Shown piece after piece: positions 46,801-57,267 of a DNA stretch of 64,000 nucleotides (positions are counted from its first letter, which is position 1; each line of letters opens with the position of its first letter). The position numbers and the translations under genes were made by a program. This DNA is from CAWAND01 sp963727915 (GTDB lineage Bacteria > Chloroflexota > Anaerolineae > Anaerolineales > E44-bin32), in NCBI GenBank assembly GCA_963727915.1, contig CAVSID010000006.1, positions 62,001 through 126,000 of the forward strand. Direction: 5' to 3'. The notes beneath the pieces are model-generated. The model was not told the origin of the DNA and made no database searches. It saw only the letters and a program-made list of their open reading frames with translations.

Positions 46801-49800
46801 CCGTCTGAGTTCAAGCTGAACGACTGATCATGAGACGGTCCCGAGATCGCCGTGGTGGTAACGGCCATCGGCTGAGCGTCGGGCTCGACGTCGTTGGCCA
46901 GCAAACCCAGCGGCGGCGTAGGATCATCGGCGGCATCTACTGTGAGCGTGGTGTCTTCGAAAAGTGTGTAGCTGTCGTCGGTTGGCCTGGGTGCGTCGTT
47001 GACCGCGGTGACGGTGATGGTCACCGTGGCCGGGCCGGCCGCGGGCTCGGTCGTCGAGTTGAAGTAGCCGTCGTTGACGTAGTAGGTGAACTGGTCGATC
47101 CCGTTCCAATCCGCCTCGGGAGTGTAGTCGAACGAGCCATCGCTGTTCAACGTGAAGCTGGCTGCATGGTCCGGGCCCGTGTCCAGCACGGCAGTCAGCG
47201 TGTCGCCGCTATTCGCATCACTGTCGTTGAAAAGCACGCCGACGGGCGTCGTCGGATCATCCGTCGCGTCCACGCTCAAGATCGAGTCCTCAGCCAGACT
47301 GTAGCCATCGTTGTTGGCCACCGGCAGCGAGTCGACATATAGGCTGACCGTCGCCGGGGCGCTGCAGGCGCCCAAACCATCGCATGCCCGATAGGTAAAC
47401 GAGTCTGGGCCGGTATATGCATCGGCCGCGTTGTAGACGAAGGAGCCGTCAGCGCGCAGTTCGAAGTCCGCCGGAGCGGCCGAATAGGCGTGGAGTGGCG
47501 CCGACACAAGTTGCGCATACATCGCCGGGGATGCCGGACCATCGACGTCGCTGTCGTTATCCAGCACGCTGTTGGGCGAGATGTCCAGCGGGGCCACCGG
47601 GCTGTTGTTCTCGGGGCCGCCAGGGTTGTCGTAAGTATTGTAGGTCCCGTCATCCGCGGCGACCGGCGCATCGTTGACAGCGTTGACGGTGATGGTGACC
47701 GTGGCCGGCGTCGATGTCAGATCCCCATCCGTTGCCCGGTAGGTAAATGTGTCGGTCCCATTGAAGTTGGTCGACGGTGTGTAGTCGAATGAACCGTTTG
47801 TGTTCACGTTCAGCGTCCCCGTCCCCGAGTAGCTATAGGACACGACGCCAAGCGAGTCGCCATTGGGGTCATAGTCATTGGTCAGAACGCCGTCGGCGAT
47901 GGAGACCAGCAGCGTCCCGGTATCCTCGTCCATCTCGTAGGCCGAAGCCGGAGGGTCACCACCCGTTGGGGGAGAGGCCACGGGGTCATCGTTGGCCACC
48001 GGAGCATCGTTGACGGTCACCGACACCGTCCCCGAGTTCGCAATACTGCGGCGCCGGCACGCCGGCATCGCAGACAGTGTAAGTGAAGGTCTCGGGTGTG
48101 GTGGGGCTGGCGTAGTCCAGCGCCGGCGCGTAGTCGACGAAATCGTCGGACGGATTGCCCGGCGTGCCGTTGTCGTTGAGGCTGGCCGTCCCGCCCAGGT
48201 CCGGCATGCCAACGGCGGTCAAGGTGAGCACATCCGGTGGGGTATCGCCGGTGTCCACATCGGTGGCATGAGCCAGTACATCAACTGGACGCGGGGCGTT
48301 CTCACCAGTCCGGACTGTGAAGTCGTTGGCTGTCGGCGAGTCATTGACAGGATCGATGGTCAGCGTGACGGTGGCGTTCGGCGCTGCACACCGCCGGGGC
48401 AAGGTCCTCACAATCGCGGTAGGTGAAGGTGTCGGTCCCGTTGAAATTCCCTTCCGGCGTGTAGGTGAAGGAGCCGTCGCTGTTGAGCGTGAACCCGCCC
48501 GCGGTCACGTCGTGGGCCGGCCCGCTGACCAACTGCGGTGTGAAGGGGTCGGCCTCGGTGTCCGTGTCGTTGACGGTCACGCCTTGGGCGGCGGGCACGT
48601 TCAAGACGGTGTCTTCATCGACCCGGTAGGAGGCCGGATTGGGCGGCGGCGAGGCCCCGGGGTCGGCGTTGGCCACCGGGGGATCGTCGACGGGGGTCAC
48701 ATTCACGTACACTGTGGCCGGGCTAAGCGAACTGAGCCGCCCGTCGTGGGCATAGTAGGTGAAGCTATCTTGCCGTTGTAGTTGGAAGGTCCGGCGTGTA
48801 GGTCACGTCGTTGCCGTTGTTGGCGACGGTGCCGTGCGAGACCTGTGATGCACGCTGCTGACCGTCAGCGGGATCCAGATTGGGATCGGTATCGTTGGCC
48901 AGGACATCGATGCCGGTCGGCGTGTCTTCGGTGATATTGATCGGCGTGGCGGTCGCCATCATCGTTGGCCACCGGCGGGCCGTTGACCTTGATCGTCACC
49001 GTGGCGGCATTGGAGTCCAGCTGCGGCGGCGGATTGCCGTCGTCATGGGCGTAGTAGGTGAAGGTGACGTTGCCGGCAAATGCGGGATCGGGCGTCAATC
49101 GAAGGAACCGTCGGCGTTGAGCGTCAAGGTGCAGCTCGCCCCACAGCTGGGCACGGTATCCAGCACCGCTGTCAGCCCGGCATTGGGCGGCGTCGGCAGG
49201 ACGTTGTCGACGTCGGTGTCGTTGGCCAGCACGCCATCGGCGGCCAAGACCGAGAGCGAGTTGCCCTGGTCAACGATGTACAAATCCGGATCGGGATCGC
49301 TGGCGCTGGGCGGCGTGGCAATCGGATCGAAATTGGCCACCGGCGCGTCGTTGACCGGGAGAATATGAATGGTGACCGTAGCCGTGCCCGGATACAAGGT
49401 GCCGCCGTCGGAGACGTGGTAGCTGAAGGTGTCGGTGCCGTTGTAGTTGAGCTGCGGATGGTAGTTGAAACTCCCATCCGCGTTCAACGTGAACGATTGA
49501 TTCGTGACTGGGCTCGCAAGCTATAGCCGCCGTGAGCGGGTCCGGTGGTCGGGCACATTCGGGTCGTAGTCGTTGCTCAGCACGCCGTAGAGCGCCGAGA
49601 CGTCAGGCGTCGGGTCCTCGTAGACCACGTAGTTGCTGGGATCCGGCGTGGCGCTCGGGCTGGGGTCGGGGTCGTCGTCGACCGCCACCGGCGCGGTCGT
49701 TGACGAGCAGCTGGACCTGCGCCGTGGCACAAGCCGATTGCGGCGTGGCGCCATCGTTGTTGGAATCGCACACCTGGTAGTTGAACACGTCCGGCGATGG

Positions 49801-51875
49801 TCGGGCTGTGAAAGGGTGCAGTTCCTGTCGGATCGGGATCATAGGTGACGGTGTCGGGAGTGGCCGGGATGGTGACCAGATTGCGCGGCGTCGGGCTGAC
49901 AATCGACTTCGACATGCAGCGGGTCACCTTCGATCGGGTCCGTGTCATTGCCGAGAACGTCCAGCGTGTATGGCCCGCCGAACTGGCTGAAGGGGGTGGC
50001 AATTGTCATCAGCCGGCACCGGCGGGTCATCCACCGGATTGATTGCCACGTAGACGGTGGCCAGGTTTGAACTCAATGTCCCATCGTAGGCCCGGTAGGT
50101 AAAGCTGTCGTACCCGAAGTAGTTCAAAGGCGGATGATAGGTGACGTCCGTGCCGTTGTTGGTGACCGTGCCTCCCTGGGCCGATGGCCACGAAGCCGGG
50201 GCACCTCCGACGGACAGGGTATCGCCGTCGACGTCCGTGTCATTGGCCAGAACGTCAAGTGTGATCGGCGTGTCGTATCTTCGTGGTAAATGCCGGGTCG
50301 GGCGGTCGGTGTCCCATCGTCGTAGGCGACCGGAGCGTCGTTGACATTGACCACATTCAGGTTGGCCCGGGCCGAATTGCAGCTGCCCGGGCCGTCGCAA
50401 ACCTGGTAGTCGAAGTGGTCGGGCGTACCGAAGAAGTCGGGCGTGGCCCGATAGGTGAAGCTCCCGTCCGAGTTCAACACCAGGTCGCCGAAGCGCGGCG
50501 TGGCCAGCGGAGTCGGCTCGACGGTCAGATCGACGAAGGCGGGCCCAGTCAGGATGTCTGGGTCCCGATCGTTGGCCAACACACCCGGCGCCGACTGGGA
50601 GAACAGAGTGTCCTCGGTAGGTGAATACGCATCGTCCAAAGCTCGGGGTGCATCCGGCACGGGCGTGACAGCCAGCGTAACAGCGGCCGTGCTGCACGCC
50701 CCCCCTTGATCGCAGGCCTGGTAAATGAAGCTGTCGTACCCATTCCAGTCGGGCGTCGTCTGGTAGACAAATGATCCGTTGGTGTTGAGGATTAGGCTGC
50801 CATAGGTCGGATTGATGACGAGATACGACTGCAGGATGTCCAATGGACCGTCATCGTGATCGTTGGCCAGGACGCCCGGCACAGCCGGGGCTATGGGATT
50901 GTCCTCATTCGCCGAGTAGGCGTCGCTCCGGGCCGTAGGCTGGGTCGTCTCCGTTGGAGTTGGCGTCGGCGTGTAGGCATAAACCGAGCGCTCATTCTGT
51001 GCGACGGAGATGTTGTTGCCCCATGTGCGGACGTAGTTGGTCATGACCTCGCCAGCGGTGACGCCGTTGGTGTTGGCCTGGAGACGGAAGCGGGCAAACC
51101 CGCCCTGCGGTATCGAAAGTGGTGAGGCAAACTGCCACACTACTGAAGTAACTCCGGACCACGGATCGCCGACCGGCGCGGGGCATGGCCCCACCGAAAT
51201 GCTCACCCCCGACGGTCCAGTGGCCGACCCGCCAACATACACAAGATGCGCCGGGAGCCTATCGCACACGAGAGTGAGTTGGGCCGGGGAGAAGCTGCCG
51301 TAGTTGATCACCAGGATTTCAAAACGCACCGTCGTGGAAGCAGGGTCCGGCGGCACGTTCACCGGATTGGCGATCTTCACCGGATACACAAGGGGTGTCG
51401 GCGTGGGCGTTCTGGTTGCGGTGGGCGTGAGGGTGAATGTGTTGGTGATGGTCGGCGTCTGGGTTGGCGTCAACGTTTCGCTGGGCGTCAACGTGATCGT
51501 CGGTGTGTCGGTCTGCGTTGGCAGGGGAGTGGAGGTGGCTGTCGGGCATGATCCTGGAATCAGGCAGGAGTCAGACAGCACCGGGATCTGGAGCTGATCG
51601 AGCTTGAGGTCACCCAGAATATCGAGCAGGATCTGGGGGTTGATGGGGCCGAACGCCACGTAACCCCACGGGCTGTAGTCCGCCTGCATATTGGACCGCA
51701 GGTCGACGTCCTGCTGCGGGTTCAGAATCGAAAGCCCGGCGATCTGGGCGCATGCAAACAGGATGCAGATCGAAAACAACACCAGCACAAACCAGGCCAA
51801 CAGGCCTCGGCGCTGGCTGCGCTTTTCGTCTTGCTCTTCGGTTCCCCTAGAGCCGATCTCAGGTGTCACAACCAA
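43798..51875 (-). CDS. Giant surface protein with about 19 cadherin-like repeats and a membrane anchor at each end (many frameshifts)
   Basis: About 2690 residues. Order: basic N-terminus with QRRGLLAWF and a helix to about residue 45; Thr-Pro-rich spacer; a DUF11-like domain (STTVRFEILVINYGSFSPAQLTL is its core region); about 19 tandem Ig/cadherin-like units (50.9-44.7 kb), each with NDAPVA.DD, EDT/EDS, GVL.ND.DP and NSDGSF.YTP landmarks; a second DUF11-like domain (RNDGPGTAYGTT, VTAVMTSSNGTASS); a second Thr-Pro spacer; a C-terminal helix (WLQLLLPLAWLVWMLG) and a charged tail. The 45216-48212 stretch is one open frame with nine units. VCBS/Big_9-type repeats bind calcium and form adhesins. 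Both helices are followed or preceded by basic residues, predicting a loop outside the cell. Stop overlaps the next gene; start lies 3 bases after the pseudokinase gene. Confidence 0.82.
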
Positions 51876-51878
51876 ACC

Positions 51879-53315
51879 TCATTCGTCCAAGCAAGTAAAC
51901 GAAACGGACAATCGGTTTCCCTGGGGATCCAGGCTGGCGAGCCACACGTGGCCGCCCAGGACGTCGGCGATGGTCTTGACCGTCGCCAGGCTCATACCGG
52001 TCCCCTCCCCCAAGTCGCCGGCCTTGAATGCGAAGCTCTCAAAGAGTTCCGTCCCTTGCGCCTCACGCAGTCGCGGGCCGTCATCCGTCGCTTCGAGCCA
52101 ACATTGGCCATCGCGCGCTGCCAGAGACAGGCCCACCGTGCCGTTGGGTACCGCGCGCCAAGCCGCCTGACGCACCATATGATGCAGCAGGCTGCGGGCC
52201 ATCGTCTCATCCAGCACGATCCCTGCAGCGTCTTCGACAGCAATTTCCAAAGTGAGTGCCTTAGACCCGACCAGCCCATCTTCCAGGCGTGCCTTCTCCG
52301 ATCTGATCAGATCTGCCAATCTGGAATTGCTCTCCCCGCCTGCCTCGCCGGCCTCAATCTCGACCAAAGCCAGCATGTCGTCCGTCCAGCTTCGTATGGC
52401 GCTTAGGCGATCTACCTGACGTTCAATGATTCCGGTGAAGCGCTCGTCGGTGTTCTCGGGCAGCTCATTGAGCTCAACCACAGTGGAGAAGGCCTCAGCC
52501 AGCGGGACTCTGAGCTGATCGGCTGTTCGCGCCAAGAGCCGCATCTTCTGCTCCTGCATGCGCCGGAGCGGGGTGACATCTCTCAGGATCATGACCCATC
52601 CGAAACCCGCTTCGGGCTCGGAGTCCTGGATCGGCGTCAAGCTGACCATGTGCACCAGATCGTCTGGCCAACGGACTTCTGTGATACTCGGACCATCGCC
52701 TCCGAAGGCCAGCCAGTTCCGAACCACGTTGGACAGGGCCGGCGGGAGGACATCTATAGCCACCTTCTCTGGAAGATCATCCCGGCCGAAGAGTTCGACG
52801 GCCGTGGGATTGACCACCGAAATCCTCCCGTTTCCGTCGACCGAGATCATGGCTTCGCCGGCGTTGGAGATCACCGTCTCGAGCCGTTCTCTTTCGGTGG
52901 CAATCTGGTTCTGCAGGCGTTCCCGGTCCAGCCTGAGCTGGCGATAGGATGCCGCCCGATCTACCGCGAGAGACAGGTCGCTCATGGTTTCCAATGGCTT
53001 GGGCAGGTAATCAAAGGCGCCGCCCTGCCGCATGGACGATATGGCTGATTCCAGCGTGCCGGCGCCGCTGACGACGATCAACTCCAGCCAGCCGTCCATC
53101 TCTCGGGCCCGGCGAATCAGCTCGATGCCGTCCACTTCGGGCATCATCAGATCTACCACCATCACTTCGAACGGCTGGCTCGATTCGAGTACTTCCAGCG
53201 CGATCCGGCCGTTCTCGGCAGTTTCGACGGCAAAGCCCCTTCTTTCAAGGTGGCCCGCCATCAGCTTCAAGTAGTCCCTCTCATCGTCCACTACCAGCAC
53301 CCGACGGCCGCTCAT
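51879..53315 (-). CDS. Receiver-PAS-histidine kinase-like protein lacking the phospho-acceptor His
   Basis: An intact 478-residue protein. Receiver (VVDDERD, VVDLMMPEVDG, VVSGAGTLES, YLPKPLET), PAS domain (SNAGEAMISVDGNGRISVVN), then a kinase-like region. Where HisKA domains have SHELRTPL this protein has ADQLRVPL, with Asp at the His position. The ATPase N-box lacks the usual Asn (HHMVRQAAWRAV), while the G2 box is kept (GEGTGMSLATVKTIADVLGG). It therefore cannot autophosphorylate in the usual way and may be a regulatory pseudokinase. The ATG overlaps the kinase upstream (ATGA), and the giant surface protein begins three bases downstream. Confidence 0.82.
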   Translation of the reverse strand: MSGRRVLVVDDERDYLKLMAGHLERRGFAVETAENGRIALEVLESSQPFEVMVVDLMMPEVDGIELIRRAREMDGWLELIVVSGAGTLESAISSMRQGGAFDYLPKPLETMSDLSLAVDRAASYRQLRLDRERLQNQIATERERLETVISNAGEAMISVDGNGRISVVNPTAVELFGRDDLPEKVAIDVLPPALSNVVRNWLAFGGDGPSITEVRWPDDLVHMVSLTPIQDSEPEAGFGWVMILRDVTPLRRMQEQKMRLLARTADQLRVPLAEAFSTVVELNELPENTDERFTGIIERQVDRLSAIRSWTDDMLALVEIEAGEAGGESNSRLADLIRSEKARLEDGLVGSKALTLEIAVEDAAGIVLDETMARSLLHHMVRQAAWRAVPNGTVGLSLAARDGQCWLEATDDGPRLREAQGTELFESFAFKAGDLGEGTGMSLATVKTIADVLGGHVWLASLDPQGNRLSVSFTCLDE

Positions 53316-55278
53316 GCAGATGCCCTCTGCCCCACAACCGTTTCCTCGGGCTCTTTGGGCAACCGGATGGAGAACGTCGTCCCCTCACCGACCTGGCTTC
53401 GGACATCGATCTGACCGCCATGCCGGCTGACAATGCCGTAGGTGACCGCCAGACCCATCCCGGTGCCCTGGCCCTCGGGTTTGGTTGTGAAGAAGGGTTC
53501 AAAAATGCGCGACAGATTTTCGGGCTGAATGCCCTTGCCCGTATCGCTGATCTCAATGAGCACATCCTCGCCCTGGTCCACCATCCGGGCTTCCAGCTCC
53601 CCACCTTCGGGCATGGCTTGGACAGCGTTTTGGATCAGGTTAATGACTACCTGTTCGATCTGCTGCGGATCGTATGTGGCCCAGATGGCTTCGGCGGGGA
53701 AATCTGTCGAGACCTTGACGCGACCTTTGCGGATCAAATAATCCGTCAGGCGCAGACAACCTTCGAGTGTTTCCCGCAAATCGCGCTTCTGCATCGTGGG
53801 GGTGGACTGGCGGGCGAACTTGAGCAGGTCGGTGACGATCAAGTTGGCGCGGTTGGCATTGTCACGGATGACGAGCAGACCCTGGCGGATAACGGGATCA
53901 TCGGCGGCGTCTTCCATCAACTCCTCCGCCATGCCCTTGATGACCCCAAGGGGGTTCTTGACGTCGTGCACGATTCCCGCGGCCAGCTGTCCTACGGCAG
54001 CCAGTTTCTCAGACTGAATCAGTTGCTGCTGGGCTGTCTGCAGACGTTCATACATCTCCGCCAGCTGGCGGTTTCTTTCGACAGTTTCCTCGTATAGGCG
54101 ATTGGCTTCGCTCGTTCTCGCTTGGAGTCGGGCGGTCATCACATCGAATGCGTGCGCCAAATCTCCGATCTCATCTGTCCGGACCAGGCCCGACTTCTGT
54201 TCGAGATCCCCGGCGGCCACCGCCTGGGCCATGGTCCGCAGGCGAAGAATGGGGCCGGCGATGCTTTGTGCCAGGGTATACCCAAGGATGATTACGGCCA
54301 GCGTGGCGGCGGCAAATATCAGGCTGAACTGATTCCGGCTGGTGGCTTCGGTGGAGACAACAAAGTTGCTGGGAAGGATGACGGCGATCGTCCCCAGTTG
54401 CTCCTCACGCACTACCCAGGGTGCATAGACAACCTGGTAGGTGCGGCCATAGAAGCTGACTTCTTTGATGTCGGAGGCGGTAGGAATGCCACCGGAGGAA
54501 GCAAGATCAAGCGGCGATGTGTTATCAGCCGGGAGCATCATGCTCGAGCTCAAGACTTTGCCGGCCGAGTCGAGCAGCGCCACATCCGCTAGAGATTGGT
54601 CCTTGAGATCCTGGACCAGGACATCCAAGCGGGTGCCCACCATCAATACTCCCACAACCTCTTCGCTGCTAGTGCGCACTGGCGCGCTGGTATAGAGCAT
54701 CTGCCCGGCCGAGGTGTTGACCACGCCGGTGAACTTGTCGCCAGCTGGATCCGATTGGCCCTGAATGGCCTTCGAGACAAATGAATACTCGCCAAAGTCG
54801 GCCCCGCTTGTGCTCTCGTAGGGGGCGTTGGGACCGGTCCGAGCCAAGCCGAGAATTTCCTGGCCCTGGGCGTCCAGCGCAACCACGCTGTCCAGCCCTA
54901 CGTTGATGGCCAGCGGGTAAAGGAGATCGGAAAGTGTCTGAGAATCGCCTTTCGACCAGCGCGTCAGGAACGCCGACGGTGAAGACCATGAGCCGCAGGC
55001 TGCTAAGATGATCTTCTTCCAGGCGAACTTCGCCGTCGGATGCCACTCGCGCGGCTTGGTACAACTGGTTGACAAACCGCTCGCGCACGGTGGATGTGAC
55101 CAGGCGGGTCACGATGAAGATCCCTACGAAGGCCACGCCGAGCGTGAGCACCACGTAGGGAAGGATGAGCTTGGCCCTTAGCCTGAAGACCTGAAGCCGA
55201 AGACGGGAGAAGAACGACGCACGCTCTTCTCCGCTTTTTGCCTGAGGATTTTAAGAGATCGAGCCCAGGATCAGGCAT
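53312..55278 (-). CDS. Membrane histidine kinase with extracellular Cache-type sensor (two or three frameshifts near the N-terminus)
   Basis: ATG 55278 follows GAAAGGGG. After shifts near 55215 and 54970 the protein has a first helix (VVLTLGVAFVGIFIVTRLV), an extracellular double-Cache-like domain of about 230 residues (LDSVVALDAQGQEILGLAR, VGTRLDVLVQDLKDQS), a second helix, HAMP (RLRTMAQAVAAGDLEQ), a coiled coil, a HisKA domain with the acceptor His in GIVHDVKNPLGV, and an ATPase domain with NLIQNAVQAM, SDTGKGIQPE and GTGMGLAVTYGIV. About 655 residues. All catalytic boxes are intact. Likely phosphorylates one or more of the linked receivers. Confidence 0.85.
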
Positions 55279-55436
55279 CCAGCCCCTTTCCGTAAGCTGT
55301 TGCGCCATGTCGCCGGCTCCTGGGTTACCCTCCGGCGACGTGCCAATAGACGGCCAGCCAGCTTCTCAAGCCTTGCTTTCGGAGCGGCCGCCGGCGGTTG
55401 TCGGCGCCGCACCTCGACTTGAGGCAGGCAGTGAGG

Positions 55437-56373
55437 CTAGCCGTGTCCATTCTTGCTGGGGGCGGTATGGATGCAGCCCCCGCCGGCCCGTTTTGATTCG
55501 TACAGCGCCCGATCGACCTCATGCAAGAAGCAATTCGGGCGTCTCTGCATCGGCAGCCAGTTCGGCCACCCCGATGCTGGCTGATATGGGCATGTCGCCC
55601 TCGAATGGTATCTCCTGAATGCGCTGGTAGATTCGGTTGGCCACGCGTGTGGCCTCGTCCGCATCAGCTTCTGGAAGGAGAATCAGGAATTCATCGCCAC
55701 CGTAGCGGGTCGGGATGTCCACCTTGCGGACTTGGCTCTTGATGCCCTGCGCCACATGCCTGAGCACCGTATCCCCCATCGGGTGACCCAGTCGGTCGTT
55801 GATCCGCTTGAGATCATCCAGGTCGATCATAATCGCCGCCAGCGGTCGTTCGTAGCGCAGTCCCCGCTCGACCTCCACAACCAGCAATTCGTTCAACTTG
55901 TGACGGTTGAACAGGCCGGTCAACGGGATCGGTGATCGCCAACCGCTCCACCTCAGCGAACAGGCGCGCATTTTCGCGCAGCAGGTGGCGGTGTTCCAGA
56001 GCCCGCGTCAGAGAAAGCTCGAACACCGCCAGGGATTCAAGCGGCTTGACAAGATAATCATACGCCCCGCTCCGCAATGCATCAACTGCCGTTTCAACCG
56101 TGGCGTTTCCTGTCAGAACCAACGCCTGAACCTCGGGATCCAGGCGTCGAGCGGCCTGAAAGACCTCCAGTCCGGTGTTTCCCGGCATGTAGAGATCGAG
56201 GATCAGCACATCAAAACTGCTGGTGCGCAGAGCTCGGCGATGGCCTTGGTGCCGTCAGACACTTCGGTAACGTTGAGGCCCATGCGCTCCGCCCGACGCA
56301 CCAGCATGCGTCGAAAATCGGGATCATCATCGGCAATGAGTATCTTGCCGACGAGTTCTCGCTTGGCTCCCAT
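55437..56373 (-). CDS. Response regulator diguanylate cyclase, receiver-GGDEF (about three frameshifts)
   Basis: ATG 56373 follows GGAGG five bases upstream. The receiver (KILIADDDPDFRRML; LILDLYMPGNTG; ALVLTGNATVET; YLVKPLES) leads through a helical linker to a GGDEF domain: TGLFNRHKLNELL, AIMIDLDDLKRINDRLGH, and the active site YGGDEFLILLP. An RxxD inhibitory site (RKVD) lies five residues before GGDEF, so product inhibition is expected. Shifts near 56215, 55925 and 55545; the tail HEVDRALYESKRAGG is recovered. About 312 residues, PleD/WspR-like. Makes cyclic di-GMP from GTP when phosphorylated. Confidence 0.88.
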
Positions 56374-56580
56374 TTGATCCTCCGAAGCGAGCAAGGTGTT
56401 TAGTCTGCGATCACCGGGCATTGTGACCTCATGTGCCTGCACTTCTCATTTCAAACCTCCCCTGCTTTTCGGCTCCATGATAAAGGCTAATGTGGCCCCA
56501 ATTACCTTTCAGTCAACCTACACTCAACGCCCAAGCTTACCTATCCCACAAATGGGGGTTGGGTGCAAGCATACTACGGA

Positions 56581-57267
56581 TCAGCCCTCCAGCCGGTAGC
56601 CATAGCCGCGTATGTTTTGGAGGCGGTCGGGGCGTTCAGGGACCGCTTCCAGCTTCTGTCGCAAGAAACCAGATATAGCGGCGGAGGGTGCTGGGGGTCG
56701 TGGTGCTACTGGTCTCCCCAGACTTCGCTGATCAGCTCCTCCTGGGACACAGCTTCCCCGCCCCTGCTGGCCAGGGCCACGAGAAGACGAAACTCAGTGG
56801 GGCTCAGGTCAAGCGTCTTTCCCTGAAGCCTTGCTTCGCGGCGGCGCATGTCGACTTCCAGGTCGCCGACCCTGTAAAGCGGAGGTTCGCCTTCACCCAG
56901 AGGAACCGTCCGCGACAGTATTGCCCTCGCCCGCGCTCCCAAGCTCGGCCAGGCTGAAGGGCTTAGTGATGTAGTCATCCACACCAAGGCGGAACCCCCG
57001 CAGCTTCTCGGTCTCGGCCGTCTTGGCGGTCAACATGATGATGGGCGTGTCGGCCATCTCGCGCAGGCGGGCGCACACTTCCCAGCCGTCCATCCCGGGC
57101 ATCATGACATCCAAGAAGACAAGGTTCGGCCGTGCGTCGAAGAAGGCCCGCAGTGCCTTGGGGCCGTTGTCGACGGCGAACACCTCGTAGCCTTCTTTCT
57201 CGAGGTAGTTGCCCACAAACCGGAGCAGAGTGCGATCATCATCCACAATCAGAATCTTGGCAGCCAC
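56581..57267 (-). CDS. OmpR/PhoB-family response regulator (two frameshifts)
   Basis: GTG 57267 shares its first base with the stop of the kinase upstream and follows GGAG. The receiver has IVDDDRTLLRF, VFLDVMMPGMDGWEV (acceptor Asp), IMLTAKTAE and YITKPFSL. After a shift near 56945 the winged-helix domain has DLEVDMRRREARL, DLSPTEFRLLVALA and EELISEVW; a second near 56705 restores TLRRYIWFLRQKLE and the terminal RGYGYRLEG. About 228 residues. Paired with the kinase at 57267-59517. The 207-base gap to the cyclase gene contains no clear promoter. Confidence 0.85.
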
